From Labia minor (Eukaryota; Arthropoda; Insecta; Dermaptera; Spongiphoridae), in NCBI GenBank assembly GCA_963082975.1, contig OY720345.1, forward strand, positions 78,709,034 through 78,773,033: a stretch of 64,000 nucleotides of DNA, read 5' to 3'. A model generated the notes under the pieces. It had not been told where the DNA came from and ran no database searches. It worked only from the letters and a program-made list of their open reading frames with translations. This document shows, piece by piece, positions 22,601 through 32,490 of this stretch (its first letter is position 1; each line of letters opens with the position of its first letter). The translations under genes were made by a program, and so were the position numbers.

Positions 22601-25600
22601 ACTAAAAATGTTTATAATATTTTAATTTATTAAATCAAACTATTATTTTTTATTTCAATATTTTTAATGTCAATACAATAATTTTTATTTTATAATCTAT
22701 AAAATAATTTAATTATTTTAAAAAACGGTGGTCTTCAATTACAATTTTTTTTACTCTCTACCTCAGACCATCCGTTATATCTCTCTACTGGCTGTGAATC
22801 CCTTGTTTTTTCATACCTGAAAATAGTGTCTTATAGAAATTGACGATATTACTTGGATTAATTTTTAAGATAATTAAAAATTTAATTTTATCAAATAAAT
22901 ATCTAATTATTTTCAGGTAATTTTATATATTTTTTAATATTATTGTTATAGTTCTAATTTTTTAAGTAATTTCTTTTCATTTTCATTTTTATAATTAAAC
23001 TAAATATCATTTAAATTTTTTTTCATAATATCAATTAATTTGAATTTCTATTTAAAACGTTTTATTTATTTAATTTTATTTTATTTATTTTTTGATCATT
23101 TTATTTGCATTTTTATATTAATAATTGTTGTTTTTTTTTAGATATTATAACATTTCAATTGCCTTTTTACCGACCGACGATAGTAAGGAAGGTATTGTTT
23201 TCACACCAAATTTCACATGTGGAGATTTTTACATATCTCCACGAATATTTCTTAATTTAAAATTATATGAAGTCACCCAGCCATTCATGACGTCACAGCC
23301 TGGTCTTACATATATATTACAAATAAAATAAAATTAAAAATATTTATGTTATATCCATATCTGTTTTTTATTACATTAAAAAATATATTAAAATTATTTG
23401 AAATTGTTTCTGTAGCTGGAAATTAATTTATTTCAAACCGTCGGTCGGTTCGGACCTGGCCACAGGTCAACTTATTTACTGAATGAAAATGAATTCAGAC
23501 AACACTGCTCCAGGTCCTAGTGATGGAAGACAAGTAGGAAGGGGTGTTAAAAGAATTAGAGTGCAAGCTGGAAATACTGATGAATTATCATTGACACAAA
23601 AAAAAAAAGCTAGAATTCGATCCAAAAATAAGTGTCAGGCAATTACCTTTATTTCTACTTCAATAATCCAAATTATGAAAGCGTTATTTGGAAGGAGTGT
23701 TGATTTTTTTAACATAAATCAGGGTTATCAAGCAGCTAACGTGTTCTTTGCTGCGCACACCTGGTTGAGACAGACTGCTAATGGGAATGGGAATATGAAA
23801 GCAAAAATACAGAAGGGTTACAAGGCCAAGATAGGAGGAGGAGATTATGCAGCAACCTATGAGGAAATCGAAAAAATAGTACAGGAGGTTGCAAAAAACT
23901 GTGGACTCCTTTATACCAAATCAAGCTCGGATTGGTACAGCATTGTCGGACCCTATGCTGATTTTTTAACCACCTTCCAACTTAGGATAAGGTAATTGAG
24001 ATTAGGTCATAATTATTTCAAGATTGATGAAGCTCTGAAAGAGATACCAATTGGAGAATACGGTCTTGAAGGGGCGCATCAGGCCCTTCTTGAAGGCATC
24101 ACATATCCGCCGGAGAAAAGAGCTTCCCTATTACAAACACTTGGCCCGATGACACAACTTCTGTGCTACTTGAGATCTCCTCCCTGTTCCTCTAATGAGT
24201 CTAAATTTAAAAATGCCTGTTTAAAGACCTTCCAACAGTTCCCCTTTATAAATGAAGTCCTTAATATATTAAAGGTTCATTCTGCCCCTAATATCTCAAC
24301 GACAATGCGTTAGCTTCAATAGTCAGTACTCACCAAAATACACGGATGTCACCTCCTCCCAACATCTTTGCTTTGTATTTTACTCAACCCCAAACAGATG
24401 TCGCAGCATCCTATAGTGTTGACAGCTACTAGGATGCAAAGGAAGGTTTCAGCTTTTCTGGAATTGGTGCTTACAAACTCTACAATTGGGTAGCTGACAT
24501 CAAATGGAGCTTTTATTCAAACTTCGATGCCCCGCAGTCTGCTGAGGTTATCTTTCACGCATGGTTAGGTAGCTTTAAAGAAGACCTGGGTGTTTTAAAA
24601 GATATAACAAATTACAAAAACTGGCCGAACAGATCAGACCTTGGAGAAGGATTCCGGAAGATGAACGCACAAGCAAAATTGAACCAGATCCAATTGATAA
24701 GGCTTTTAAAGGTCTCCAAATCGGCAAACCAAACAGGTCTGTTGACGGGATCTTATTCACAAGATCATGCTGTTTCCTGCTTCAGCGGGAAAAGGCTTGT
24801 CCAAATGAGTGAGGATTTCCTCTGTAGAGGGTGGGTTTGAAGCTGGCTACAATGACAAACAAGGCACCAGATGGTATTGCTCATATGCTCCACCGACACA
24901 TTCGTCAGATCAGGGAAACAGAAATGCTGGACAAAAAACCTGTCGAGTACGGTACAACAGATTGGCGCAAAAATGAAATTACAGGTGAAACTACAAAGTT
25001 CACCGATCTTCCTCTGGCTGAAGCTCCCATACCATCTGGTTATTTCTTCAATTGGAAATCACAGAAGGTTGCCTAATTGTATTGTTAAGATTTTGAATTT
25101 ATACTTTTTGTAATGTTTTCTTTTTTGTAAAAAAAATGTAACAATTGAATAAAAGTCCTTTATTCCAGATATGCTGTTTAAACTTATTTATAATTATTTC
25201 AATTAAATATATCAATATAAGATATTACTTGGATTAACCCCTTCATAATATCTCAACAATGACAACAAATTATAAAATGTTATAATAATAAATAATTAAT
25301 TAATTATTTATAACATTGTAACATTATAAACATCTATAATTTACAATTATATAAAAATATTATAAATAAAAAGTACTTACATCATCTCGAGGATCAATTT
25401 CAGATTTTTCTTCTATCAAATATTCTGTTAGCACTTTATGTCCTCCCAATGATGACCAATGAATTAATTGACGTGAATTCTATATTATATTAATAATAAA
25501 TTATTAATAATACATATTCTATATCATAAAGAATATTATAAATGATATAAAATTTACCACATCTTGTTTTTCAATTAAATTTGGATCTTCTTTTATTTTA

Positions 25601-25668
25601 TTTTTTAAACTTTGTAAATCTCCTTTATAAGCTAAATCATAGGGAGTATTTCCTTGTGAAGTCGCCAT
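19699..25668 (-). CDS. PSMD10: 26S proteasome assembly chaperone, gankyrin (PSMD10) orthologue
   Basis: Five minus-strand exons in transcript order: 25668-25558, 25479-25381, 22281-22135, 22057-21888, 19849-19699. They give 225 aa against 226 in human gankyrin. The whole protein is ankyrin repeats: a short N-terminal repeat (Asn-Thr-Pro-Tyr-Asp-Leu-Ala), then SRQLIHWSSLGGH, TPLIMTCSAGKIDVARLL, SLQYACSKGFDEIVKLLL, SPLHRAAAKGNTSTSELLL and TPLHMACEDSSESTALLL, ending in an EERTPLDL segment. RAAAKGN and the C-terminal EE(R/K)TPL are characteristic. In other animals gankyrin (yeast Nas6) binds the Rpt3/PSMC4 ATPase during assembly of the 19S regulatory particle base and also contacts Rb/CDK4; that function is inferred. 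Intron 3 (22282-25380) is swollen by a repeat and a possible virus-derived gene. Intron 4 (19850-21887) holds a TIR element with a nested LINE fragment. Exon 1's donor is set at GTG|GTAAAT to keep phase. Confidence 0.95.
19934..21802. mobile_element. TIR element in gankyrin intron 4 with nested LINE
   Basis: The ends are AACGTACCAGTCGTGGACC and AACGTACCAGTGGTGGGCC (right end complemented), flanked by TA (19932-19933 and 21803-21804). Inside, motifs such as AATGGACCATTTG, GTGGGCCGGGGTGGCCCATTACTAAAA and GTGGCCAACTACTAAAAC recur in both orientations. The element of about 1.3 kb is interrupted by the LINE fragment at 20925-21510. No transposase is visible. TA duplication suggests the Tc1/mariner class, but this is weak evidence in AT-rich DNA. 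Confidence 0.6.
20925..21510 (-). mobile_element. Non-LTR retrotransposon 3' fragment
   Basis: On the minus strand a decayed reverse transcriptase C-terminus reads through two open pieces (21397-21131 and 21143-20931), with LPVVLYGCEAWSMTL, ENRILRSIYGPKK, HVARMREDRMAKNI and GRPSGKRPIGRPRSRW. It ends in a short GATAGATAA tail at 20920-20930. It is 5'-truncated, as usual for target-primed LINE insertions. Its start corresponds closely to that of the copy at 55245-55846, both beginning near a FENVEK(L/F)KYL segment. Confidence 0.85.
22330..23160. repeat. Interspersed repeat, inverted copy at 32250-33235
   Basis: The segment CTAATCTTATTATG...TTGTTTGTTTGTATAAATGT...TTCTCAGAAACC recurs in reverse complement at 32280-32350. 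The block 22890-23090 (GGTAATTTTATATATT, CATAATATCAATTAATTTGAATTTC) recurs in reverse at 33090-33190. These two dispersed copies lie 10 kb apart. No coding capacity; class unknown. Confidence 0.7.
23169..23450 (+). repeat. ACCGACCGAC repeat, copy A
   Basis: It begins ACCGACCGACGATAGTAAGG and contains GGTATTGTTTTCACACCAAA and TTTTTACATATCTCCACGAA. It ends near TCGGTCGGTTCGG, which is close to a reverse complement of the start. Related copies are at 51949-52445 (+) and 59931-60760 (-). Copy A is shortened in the middle. It abuts the candidate virus-derived gene that begins at 23483. Confidence 0.7.
23483..25076 (+). pseudogene. Intronless disrupted gene, possible endogenous viral nucleoprotein-like element
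   Basis: A 1.6-kb coding relic on the plus strand inside intron 3 of the minus-strand gankyrin gene. It opens at ATG 23483 (a nearby ATG at 23489 is also possible). A lysine/arginine-rich N-terminal patch (Lys-Lys-Lys-Ala-Arg-Ile-Arg) is followed by mixed helical sequence. Breaks: an in-frame TAA at 23993-23995, a one-base frame change at about 24295-24310, a TAG at 24430-24432 in the continuing frame, and another frame change with TGA near 24838. A last open piece runs 24831-25076 and ends Lys-Val-Ala. The total of about 520 codons without introns, the GC and codon use richer than the intron around it, and the single-gene insertion suggest an endogenised RNA-virus gene, plausibly a negative-strand virus nucleoprotein. 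I do not recognise a diagnostic motif. It could instead be a transposon or retrocopied gene of unknown family. Confidence 0.4.
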
Positions 25669-26878
25669 TAAAATAAGAAAATTAAAAATTGAATTGTTTA
25701 AATGATCTTAAAATTTCAAATAAAAAATTTAATAAACCATTTAAACTGGAATGACAATTGTAATTTGAATTAACTGTATGAAGCGCGAATTTTTAAATTA
25801 AATGAATTATTTTTTTTCAATTTTAGGTCTATATAATATCTAATATCAATATTTCCTTTTTGTTCAATTTACATTGTTAATAATTTAAGAGAAAAATATA
25901 ATTATAGAATTATTGTCTATAACCTCTCTATTGGTAAATAAATAGATATATACATTAACCCTGATTTTACAAAATATGGCAAAAAATTTAATTTTGTATT
26001 TTATTTACTCGTAATCACAGTTTTAGAAAGAAAATATTTTTTCCTAGCTATAAGTAGATAATTTTAGCTTTCCTCATTGAATGATGTTATGTGTAAAAAT
26101 AATAGTAAACATAATAAAAATTCATTATTTTTCAATTTGTCACACCAAACAATATCTATAATGGGTCTAAATCTAATATGGGTATGTATAATTTTATATG
26201 CGGCCCGCTAAGTTATGATGCATTTCCAAAGTGGCCCGCAAATCATTTGGGTTAGCCACCTCTGGTTTATACGATGGTCGCAAAATTTTTCAAAATTTTG
26301 CTCAGATTTTTTGAGATCTCCACTTTTCAGGCGGTTCTGAATGCAAAACTGCAAAAAAAATTTTGATCCGGCCGGCCGTTCGTTACCGAGAATATGTCTA
26401 TACGAAATGAGATATTGTCTTGAAATTTGATATTTAAATGTTTTTTTTGGAATGATGGGCGGGGATTGGATTGTTTTTGGACAAATCGGACCATAAGTAA
26501 GGATAGTTTAGAGGTGTCAAAGCACATTTTATTGATTTTCTCAACAAATACAAATTTTTATGGGAATTATCATACTATCATATTAAATTTATAGGAAATC
26601 GAATTTACTAAAAATTTCATTATATTCATTTTTACCTAAACTTAATAACAAAGGAGTTATTTATAAAAAAATACTTTAAGAAGTCGAAAGCTTTTCGTCC
26701 GCCCGTAATGACAGGATATAAAAATTAAAATTTAGAGAAAAATAGATTTTATGTGAGGGAACTGAAGCTCCGATTAAAACCGGTTTTCTGGAAAAATTAT
26801 TATTCGAAAACCAGTTTTATAAAATATCGGATTTTGTATAAACCCTAGCTATAATCAAAGAAATAATTAAAGAAAATC

Positions 26879-26884
26879 TTTATT
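26879..26884 (-). terminator. Poly(A) signal of zinc-finger gene
   Basis: AATAAA on the minus strand begins only 9 bp after the TAA stop, implying a very short 3' UTR if it is the one used. Confidence 0.4.
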
Positions 26885-26892
26885 CTAGATTA

Positions 26893-28831
26893 TTAAGATA
26901 CTATTTTAACAGTATGTAGTAATAAATGTCTATTTAAATAATCTTTCCGATTAAATTTCTTCTTACAATGATTACATTCAAAAGGCTTTTCACCAGTATG
27001 AATTAATAAATGTCTTTCTAATTTAACTCTATGATTAAATTGATTTTTACAATAATTACATTCAAAAGGCGTTTCACCTGTATGAATTAATAAATGTCTC
27101 TTTAAATCAGATTTCGTATTAAATTTCTTTTTACAATAATTACATTTAAAAGGCTTTTCACCTGTATGAATTAATATATGTGTATCTAAATTGCATTTCT
27201 GATTAAATTTCTTTTTACAATAATTACATTCAAAAGGCTTTTCACCTGTATGAATTAATATATGTGTATTTAAAGCAGATTTCTGATTAAATTTCTTTTT
27301 ACAATGATTACATTCAAAAGGCTTTTCGCCTGTATGAATTATTATATGTCTATTTAAAAGAGATTTCCCATAAAATTTCTTGTTACAATAATCACATTCA
27401 AAAGGCTTTTCATCTGTATGAGTTAATAAGTGTTTATTTAAATTAGATTTATTATTAAATTTCTTTTTACAATAATTACATTCAAAAGGCTTTTCATCTG
27501 CATGAGTTAATAAATGTATATTTAAAAGTGATTTTAAATTAAATTTCTTTTCACAATAATTACATTCAAAAAGCATTTCACCAGTATGAATTAATAAATG
27601 TCTATCTAATTTAACTTTATGTTTAAATTTCTTTTCACAATAATTACATTCAAAAGGCTTTTCACCAGTATGAATTAATAAATGTCTCTTTAAATCAGAT
27701 TTCGTATTAAATTTCTTTTTACAATAATTACATTCAAAAGGCTTTTCACCTGTATGAATTAATATATGTGTATCTAAATTGCATTTCTGATTAAATTTCT
27801 TTTTACAATAATTACACTCAAAAGGATTTTCACCTGTATGAATTAATAAATGTCTCTTTAAATCAGATTTCGTATTAAATTTCTTTTTACAATAATTACA
27901 TTCAAAAGGCTTTTCACCTGTATGAATTAATATATGTGTATCTAAATTGCATTTCTGATTAAATTTCTTTTTACAATAATTACATTCAAAAGGCTTTTCA
28001 CCAGTATGAATTAATAAATGTCTCTTTAAATCAGATTTCGTATTAAATTTCTTTTTACAATGATTACATTCAAAAGGCTTTTCGCCTGTATGATTTAATA
28101 TATGTGTATCTAAATTGCATTTCTGATTAAATTTCTTTTTACAATAATTACATTCAAAAGGCTTTTCACCTGTATGAATTAATATATGTGTATTTAAAGC
28201 AGATTTCTGATTAAATTTCTTTTTACAATAATTACATTCAAAAGGCTTTACATCTGAATGAATTAATAAATGTGTATTTAAATGTGATTTTTGTTTAAAT
28301 CTCTTTTTACAATGATTACATTCAAAACACCTGTCTTCTGAATTGTTTGAATCAGTATCTTCAAGTTTTTCGTCAGAACTGTTTTCCTTGGAATATTCCA
28401 CTGTATTATTCTTGAGTTTTAATTTATATTTTAAAATTGAAAATATTTGTTTGAAAAAACATCTTTTTAAATGTTTAGATACAAATTCCTCATTTATAAA
28501 ATTTGTGTAGCAATATACACAAGGATATAAAGGACCTAAAACAATTTTATATTCATTATGTCAAATTATTATCTATTTTAAAAATCAATATAATGAACAT
28601 CATTACCAATATATTAACAATAATTTAGATGCTCATAAAAATTACCTATATATATGGGATATTTTATATTCATTATGTTAAATCATTATCTAATTATTTT
28701 AAAAATCAATATTTTGAATATCATTACAAATATATTTAAAAATATAAACTAGTGATAATTAACAAATTTAGTTAATTAAAATTACCTATATATATTGGAT
28801 ATTTCATGTCTTCTTGTGAATAAAGATCCAT
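26893..28831 (-). CDS. C2H2 zinc-finger protein with 17 tandem fingers
   Basis: Two exons (28831-28786 and 28535-26893) give 562 aa. Exon 1 encodes about 15 residues starting Met-Asp-Leu-Tyr-Ser. Exon 2 begins with a degenerate Cys-x2-Cys...His-x4-Cys unit (residues about 20-42), then an acidic Ser/Glu/Asp linker, then 17 C2H2 fingers of 28 residues from about residue 85 to the end, joined by HTGEKPFEC linkers. The protein is most likely a nuclear DNA-binding regulator. There is no KRAB; the N-terminal Cys/His unit is too short for a full ZAD. Fingers alternate between a QKCNLDTH and a TKSDLKRH recognition helix in a two-finger (168-bp) repeat: fingers 3-4, 5-6, 7-8 and 14-15. Finger 6 has ENP and finger 9 EML in place of the EKP linker. 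The gene is AT-rich even in third positions. A P-element lies 103 bp upstream of the ATG. Confidence 0.9.
28546..28805. repeat. Tandem duplication in the zinc-finger gene intron
   Basis: Two units of about 125-130 bp (28546-28672 and 28668-28805) share ATTCATTATGT(C/T)AAAT, TTTTAAAAATCAATAT and AAAATTACCTATATATA(T). The second unit spans the exon 1 donor, so the first carries a duplicate of the exon 1 3' end and splice donor. Confidence 0.75.
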
Positions 28832-28933
28832 TTTTAATTGAATAATCTATTATCAATTATATATTATATTTGTATAAGGTAATTAGTAGTATAAACCGAT
28901 TGTCTGTGGATCTGTGATAAATATATTACGGAT

Positions 28934-28941
28934 ACTCTGTG
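28934..28941. repeat. 8-bp target duplication, left of P-element
   Basis: ACTCTGTG directly precedes the terminal repeat and is repeated exactly at 31504-31511. An 8-bp duplication is the P-element signature. Confidence 0.93.
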
Positions 28942-29237
28942 CAACCCCCCGACACAGGCCCAGAGCTTTCGAAAACATGTTAAGAACATAGGGGCCACAA
29001 GAGGCGCTGCTGGCACTAATTTAAATCCGAAAGTTTTTCATAAACCAACCAACAGATGCCGCACCAGGCTCATTTTTAAATTCATGAAATCCATTTGAAT
29101 CATTTTAAATATTGTGAAAGTGTCGTAAACATCTGATCATCTGATCCATCTGATCTTCAAGCGTCTAACATCTTAAAACAATTTGAAACAATTGTAAATA
29201 TTTTATACTGATCCGACGCCCTCCAATTGCGATCAAT

Positions 29238-31008
29238 ATGTATAATGGTAAAGTAAGTATAATTAATATAATTTTACTATTATTTGAATCCAGTTCTGGT
29301 AGATGTACGTATTATATTTTTAATGTTTTAAACTCAATTCAATTTTCTTAATCTATATTATGTATCCATATGCTTGGTGCAAATTTATCTTTTAAAATTT
29401 ACTGTTGTTGTTGACTTAAAAATGTATTAATAATAAAAGAAAATAATTTCAATAATTTTTTTTAATATTTTTACAGCCCCACGTGTTAATACTACAAGTG
29501 ATTTTGGAATGACCTCAGAAGAGCCAAATATTTTTGAATCCAGTTCTGGTAGATGTACGTATTATATTTTTAATGTTTTAAACTCAATTCAATTTTCTTA
29601 ATCTATATTATGTATCCATATGCTTGGTGCAAATTTATCTTTTAAAATTTACTGTTGTCGTTCACTAAAAAATGTATTAATAATAAAAGAAAATAATTTC
29701 AATAATTTTTTTTTATATTTTTTTTAGCAACACCTATTACTCCATCTGTTAGCTTGGCCTTCGAGGAGCCAAATATTTTTGAATCCAGTTCTGGTAGATG
29801 TACGTATTATATTTTTAATGTTTTAAACTCAATTCAATTTTCTTAATCTATATTATGTATCCATATGCTTGGTGCAAATTTATCTTTTAAAATTTACTGT
29901 TGTTGTTCACTTAAAAATGTATTAATAATAAAAGAAAATAATTTCAATAATTTTTTTTAATATTTTTTCTAGCAACACCTGTTACTCCATCTGTTAGCTT
30001 GGCCTTCGAGGAGCCAAATCTTTTTGAATCCAGTTCTGGGAGATGTACGTATTATATTTTTAATAAAATTCATTAATCTTCTCTTAACTTTGAATAGATT
30101 TGCTAAAATGATTTAAAATAAAATTTTAGTTCGCTTAGGCTTTTCTGTATTAATTCATTGGAGTTTTTTATTTTAAACTTAATTAATTTTTGCAGGTGAT
30201 CCGCGGGACATACACCTACAAGATCTCGGTGTTTCTAGAATAGAAAATTTATCTCCCAGGAAGAAAAGATTGTACCAAAGGCTCAACGAGGTCAAGCGAC
30301 TATTGAACCAAGATAAAGAGAGAAAGAGAATAATTTCACAAGAATGTAAGCGATCAAAAAAACTTCTTCATGAATCATTTCAAAATATTAATGATATCCA
30401 TAATCTACCTGCTCCTCTCTCAACTTTTGTTTTATCCACCCTTAAAAATTTCTCTGTGGTTAAAAATTCCCGCCGGTATACCCAGGAAGAAAAAGCCCTT
30501 TTCCTCTCCATATACAAACATGGCCCTAGGTGCTATCGATATTTACAAACAATCTTATGTCTTCCTTCGGTGAGCTGGTACTTTGATAAGACAACTGTTG
30601 ATAAATGAATGTCGTTTCTGCGTGAATTTCGCATGCGGGGAAAGCAGAAATGATATTCACAAATCAACAGAATTGCGGCAAAATGAGGGATGTTTTGAAA
30701 AACATCCCTCAGATGATTTCAAAAAACTAATATCTAAAGAGATGGGCAAGTTTTACCATAATATCCCTAGCATCATCCATCTTTCAAATATCCTCTCTTC
30801 TTCCTTTTCAGATCCCTTCTTCGAAACTGACTTTTGTCCCTTGCATGGTGATGATTTCGCCAAAAGATGTAGCCTTCTTTTACATAAAAAAATGTTGCTA
30901 CATTTTATTAAATTGTGTAACAATATGATATGTAAGAAGGATACATCTTCTACAGAAATCATCAACATTTTCGTCAAATACATTCTATATTCTCGATCAT
31001 CTAGGTAA
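29238..31008 (+). pseudogene. P-element transposase relic with tandemly repeated mini-exons
   Basis: Putative exons: 29238-29247, 29477-29554, 29728-29799, 29973-30044 and 30196-30608, all in phase. The three middle exons each end in the same 10-residue segment (Glu-Pro-Asn-Ile/Leu-Phe-Glu-Ser-Ser-Ser-Gly). Exon 5 has a coiled coil (KKRLYQRLNEVKRLLNQ) and the P/THAP9 signature RRYTQEEKALFLSIYKHGPR followed by CYRYLQ and LCLPS. At LCLPS a good donor (TCG|GTGAGC, about 30568) marks where the intact gene would splice on. Instead the RNase H-like catalytic region is missing, and a separate frame (30583-31008) keeps what looks like a C-terminal segment with a Cys-Pro-Leu-His...Cys pattern. There is no N-terminal THAP zinc finger in the window. 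It cannot make active transposase; a truncated repressor-like product is conceivable but not shown. Confidence 0.7.
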
Positions 31009-31191
31009 ATCAACGTCCTTGTGTAATTTTTATTTAAGTGAGAAATTTAATATAATATGTTTAAAGAAAAATATGTATAAAAGATTTGTTTACAAATGAG
31101 ATACACATCATTATTGTTAATGATATTTTGTAATAATCTATTTTCAAATAAATATGTCACATACAACATAATTCTTTTCTTCTAGACATGC

Positions 31192-31347
31192 AAATTATGA
31201 AATTTTTCAGTTAAGTGAAAAATTATTTATTTGGGGACAAGACATACATTTCAGCAATTTTTTTAAAAAAAAAAAAATTATTTCTGAAATGTCAGTTTTA
31301 GCTCTAAATAAATAATTTTTCACTTAACTGAAAAATTTCATAATTTT
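31192..31347. repeat. Palindrome near the right end of the P-element
   Basis: AAATTATGAAATTTTTCAGT...AAAATTATTTA at 31192-31230 is repeated in reverse complement at 31309-31347. Inner matches (GACATACATTTCAG / CTGAAATGTC) surround an A-run loop. Perfect arms of about 38 bp. Confidence 0.85.
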
Positions 31348-32442
31348 TTCATTCTTCCCGCTCCTCTCATTCAAATGATTCAAAATGGATTTTAAAAATG
31401 GTGCCAGGCCGGTTTTTTCACATCATAGTTCATATAGGGGTCACTTTTTAGCAGCAGCGCTAAACGCTGTTTCACGAATTTAGCATTGCGTGTCGGGGGG
31501 TTGACTCTGTGATTAAAAGTTTGATTTTTATTGACATTCAAAATAATAACCACAACCATTTCTTTAAGCTAGCAACGATTCAGTTCACTAAAAACATTAG
31601 GCGCCTTATTTAAAATTATTTTCTATATTTCTTTAAAATCTTTTTTTATTGATATTTTTTTAAATGGCTCTTTATATTTTAAGTATTACATTGAAAAAAT
31701 ACATTGTATAAAAATGTTTAGATTATTTCGGATTTACGCATGGCGCTGTGTCTGGAACATGCGTGTTAAATTATAAATTAGTACCGGGACCCCGAGCCTC
31801 GGCTCGGTAATTAAGTTAAAAAAAATGATTCATTATTATTGGGTTTGGCTGATAATAATAATACCTGGGACATCGAACTCTCGCTTGACCCTTTAAAAAA
31901 TATTGATATACAATTCTTTAATTATTACAATTATTAAATGTTGCATCCTTGCATCAAACAAAAACAAAATTAAATGATAAAAATTTATAAAAAAATTATA
32001 AAATATATATGAATTAATATTAAATTATTAGTTAATGACTAATAACTAATTAATAAAATAAAAAAAAATAAAATTAAATTAAACTTCTTTTAATTATATT
32101 CAAATAATTAATTAATCTGTCTCGAAGAATTTCTAAACGTTCGTAACGCTCTTCGCCGGTTTCAGTAAAGATGCACTGATCGTTATCGAAAATCTTCTAA
32201 CTGCTCCGAAACAATTTTTAAAAATTTTAATGTATGTATATATGTATTCATGCAATGAAAACAGAAAATCGTTGGAGAGGTTTCTGAGAACACATTTACA
32301 TATATACAAACAAACAATTGTAGCTACCATAATAAGATTAGATAGATATTAAAAAATATATAAACTTACCTGAAAATAATTAGATATTTGATAAAATTAA
32401 ATTTTTAAGTAAATAAAGAAATGAAATAAATACTGGCTGATC

Positions 32443-32490
32443 AGAGCGCCTTCGGCGCTCTTCTCACCTTGACGGGGGCTCCGCCCCCTG
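32443..32490. repeat. Two adjacent GC hairpins in a repeat
   Basis: GAGCGCCTTCGGCGCTC and GGGGGCTCCGCCCCC, two short perfect stems with TTC and TC(C) loops, lie 14 bp apart in otherwise AT-rich repeat DNA. A similar AGGGCGGCTCCGCCCT stem is at 52684-52699. Such stems occur near Helitron 3' ends, but no Helitron protein or 5' TC end was found. Confidence 0.5.

Larger units (their letters stand above)
28942..31503 (+). mobile_element. P-element (P/THAP9 superfamily), internally deleted
   Basis: The 2,562-bp element has perfect 14-bp terminal inverted repeats (CAACCCCCCGACAC; complement at 31490-31503), starts with CA as P elements do, and has an exact 8-bp target duplication. Weaker subterminal inverted similarity extends inward (GCACCAGGCTCATTTTTAAA on the left against GGCACCATTTTTAAAATCC on the right). 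A long palindrome occupies 31192-31347. It carries a P-type transposase relic lacking the catalytic core. The exactness of target duplication and TIRs indicates a recent insertion. It sits in the 5' flank of the divergent zinc-finger gene, matching the known preference of P elements for promoters. Confidence 0.93.

Noticed and set aside
23125..23331. 68-codon frame (FLPTDDSKEGIVFTPNF type)
   Set aside because: The same reading recurs at 51935-52129 because both are copies of the non-coding ACCGACCGAC repeat.
24575..24760. Minus-strand frame inside the candidate viral relic
   Set aside because: It is antisense to the relic's continuing plus-strand coding frame and has no independent support.
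31820..31890. Possible tRNA from a B-box-like GAGTTCGATGTCC (minus strand)
   Set aside because: No matching A-box, acceptor stem or cloverleaf could be drawn.
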